Positions 11,301 through 12,246 of a stretch of DNA of 12,246 nt are shown one piece after another. Positions within the stretch are counted from its first letter, which is position 1. Every line of letters begins with the position of its first letter. This DNA is from JBFMAE01 sp040756085. Its GTDB lineage: Bacteria > Desulfobacterota > BSN033 > UBA1163. A program made the position numbers and the translations under genes. The notes below the pieces were generated by a model that saw nothing but the letters and a program-made list of their open reading frames with translations, was not told the origin of the DNA and did not search any database. Location: contig JBFMAE010000050.1 of assembly GCA_040756085.1 (NCBI GenBank), positions 1-12,246 on the forward strand, written 5' to 3'.

Positions 11301-12246
11301 ATGGATAAGAGAAAAAAAGCAATGGTTGTATCGGTAGGTGGGACTCCTACTCCTGTAATACATTCTCTGAGCCATATGAAACCAAAATACATCTGTTTTT
11401 TCGTTTCTAAACAGACGAAAAGGATGCTTCATGAAGAAATACTTCCAAACCTCAACTTCAAGCCTTTGTTTTATGATTTGATCATGACGCCGAATGCAGA
11501 ACTGCTTCTGGATTGTTACTCCGTGCTTTCCAGTACTTTGCCCGATCTGCTCGAAAAGTGGGAGGTCGATCCTGGAGATGTTTGTGTGGACTACACAGGG
11601 GGAACAAAGACGATGTCAGTTGCCCTCGCCCTTGCAACGATTGAGAAATCCTGTTGCTATAGCTATGTGGGAGGAGACGAACGTTCCAAAGGCGGAGTAG
11701 GAGTGGTCATTAATGGGAAAGAGAAGATGTGGTTTCTCGAAAATCCATGGGACGAAATTGCATTATCCGGGAAAAGAGAAGCTTCGATTCTCTTCAACAA
11801 GGCAAGGTATGCATCGGCCGCCGAAGTTTTGGAAAAATGTACTGAAAGGGTTGGGAATGAGAAAAAGCCTTTCTTAAAAGCTCTGGTTGAAATGGTTAGA
11901 GGCTACGAATTATGGGACCGTTTCAAGCATAAGGATGCGAGAGTACGACTTTACAAATGCAAAGACATCATAACAACCTTTGCGTTTGGTTCGGAAAAAA
12001 GAGATATTATAACCCTTGCCAAAAAGATTGAGGAGAATATAAATTTTCTCGAAAATCTTTTATCATGGCACTCCCCGTCAAAATCCTATTTTTTAGATCT
12101 TCTGTCAAATGCTAAAAGAAGGGCTAACATTGAGAGGAAGTTTGATGATGCTGTGGCACGCCTCTATCGTGCAATAGAGGTTCTCGCTCAGACAGAATTG
12201 AAAGGAGACTTTGGTATCGAAACATCCAATGTAAAAACAGGAAAGA
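11301..12246 (+). CDS. CARF-domain protein of the Cas02710 family (partial, runs off the window)
   Basis: The frame is open from the ATG at 11301 to the last base (315 codons), so the 3' end is missing. AGAGGA (11291-11296) precedes the start. The N-terminal CARF domain shows VVSVGGTPTP (9-18) and the ligand-loop motif DYTGGTKTM (97-105), followed by YSYVGGDERSKGGVGVV. A helical region follows and ends in FDDAVARLYRAIEVLAQ. These match the TIGR02710/PF09670 family by recall, which is grouped with Csm6/Csx1-like effectors: proteins switched on by Cas10-made cyclic oligoadenylate, usually RNases with a HEPN domain. The effector domain and any R-x4-6-H motif lie beyond the window, so nuclease activity cannot be judged. 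It is divergent from the antitoxin gene and separate from the csm operon. Confidence 0.85.
   Translation, partial: MDKRKKAMVVSVGGTPTPVIHSLSHMKPKYICFFVSKQTKRMLHEEILPNLNFKPLFYDLIMTPNAELLLDCYSVLSSTLPDLLEKWEVDPGDVCVDYTGGTKTMSVALALATIEKSCCYSYVGGDERSKGGVGVVINGKEKMWFLENPWDEIALSGKREASILFNKARYASAAEVLEKCTERVGNEKKPFLKALVEMVRGYELWDRFKHKDARVRLYKCKDIITTFAFGSEKRDIITLAKKIEENINFLENLLSWHSPSKSYFLDLLSNAKRRANIERKFDDAVARLYRAIEVLAQTELKGDFGIETSNVKTGK

Overview
The window carries most of a type III-A (Csm) CRISPR-Cas locus on the + strand, with accessory genes and repetitive DNA interleaved. No CRISPR array, cas1, cas2, rRNA or tRNA is visible. Moderate-to-low GC, the Cas6 and CARF families present, a 23S-rRNA-intervening-sequence-type four-helix protein, a UPF0158 protein and several kinds of dispersed intergenic repeat suggest an anaerobic bacterium of the Desulfobacterota/Nitrospirota kind. 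That placement is an impression, not a computed result.

Layout. Positions 1-344 hold no convincing gene, only a large stem-loop like an IS200/IS605 end and a putative cas6 promoter. Then come cas6 (345-1310) and a CARF protein of the NE0113 ring-nuclease family (1460-2626). A non-cas stretch follows (about 2627-4070): nested dispersed repeats, a UPF0158 gene, a four-helix-bundle gene, arrays of a 7-bp repeat (TTGAATY) and two short ORFs that look like relics of cas10 5' ends. The core operon cas10/csm1-csm2-csm3-csm4-csm5 (4148-10160) is tightly packed, with gaps of 2 bp or short overlaps. After a 377-bp spacer, a vapBC-type toxin-antitoxin pair lies on the minus strand (10538-11220). Divergent from it, a second CARF protein of the Cas02710 family starts at 11301 and runs off the window end.

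How the parts fit. Cas6 would cut pre-crRNA. Csm1-5 would form the interference complex, with Csm3 cutting target RNA. Cas10 keeps both its HD motif and its GGDD cyclase motif, so cyclic oligoadenylate signalling is expected. The Cas02710-family protein is the likely signal-activated effector, and the NE0113-family protein is a likely sensor or degrader of the signal. The toxin-antitoxin pair inside the locus may stabilise it or simply be a passenger.

The least ordinary part is 3250-4172. Heptamer arrays ending in a fixed octamer (TGTTTAAT in three of four cases) sit directly before four successive start regions. Two of these resemble Csm1 N-termini that break down after 15-20 codons. This looks like a scar of repeated cas10/csm module replacement or of tandem duplication at the operon's 5' edge.
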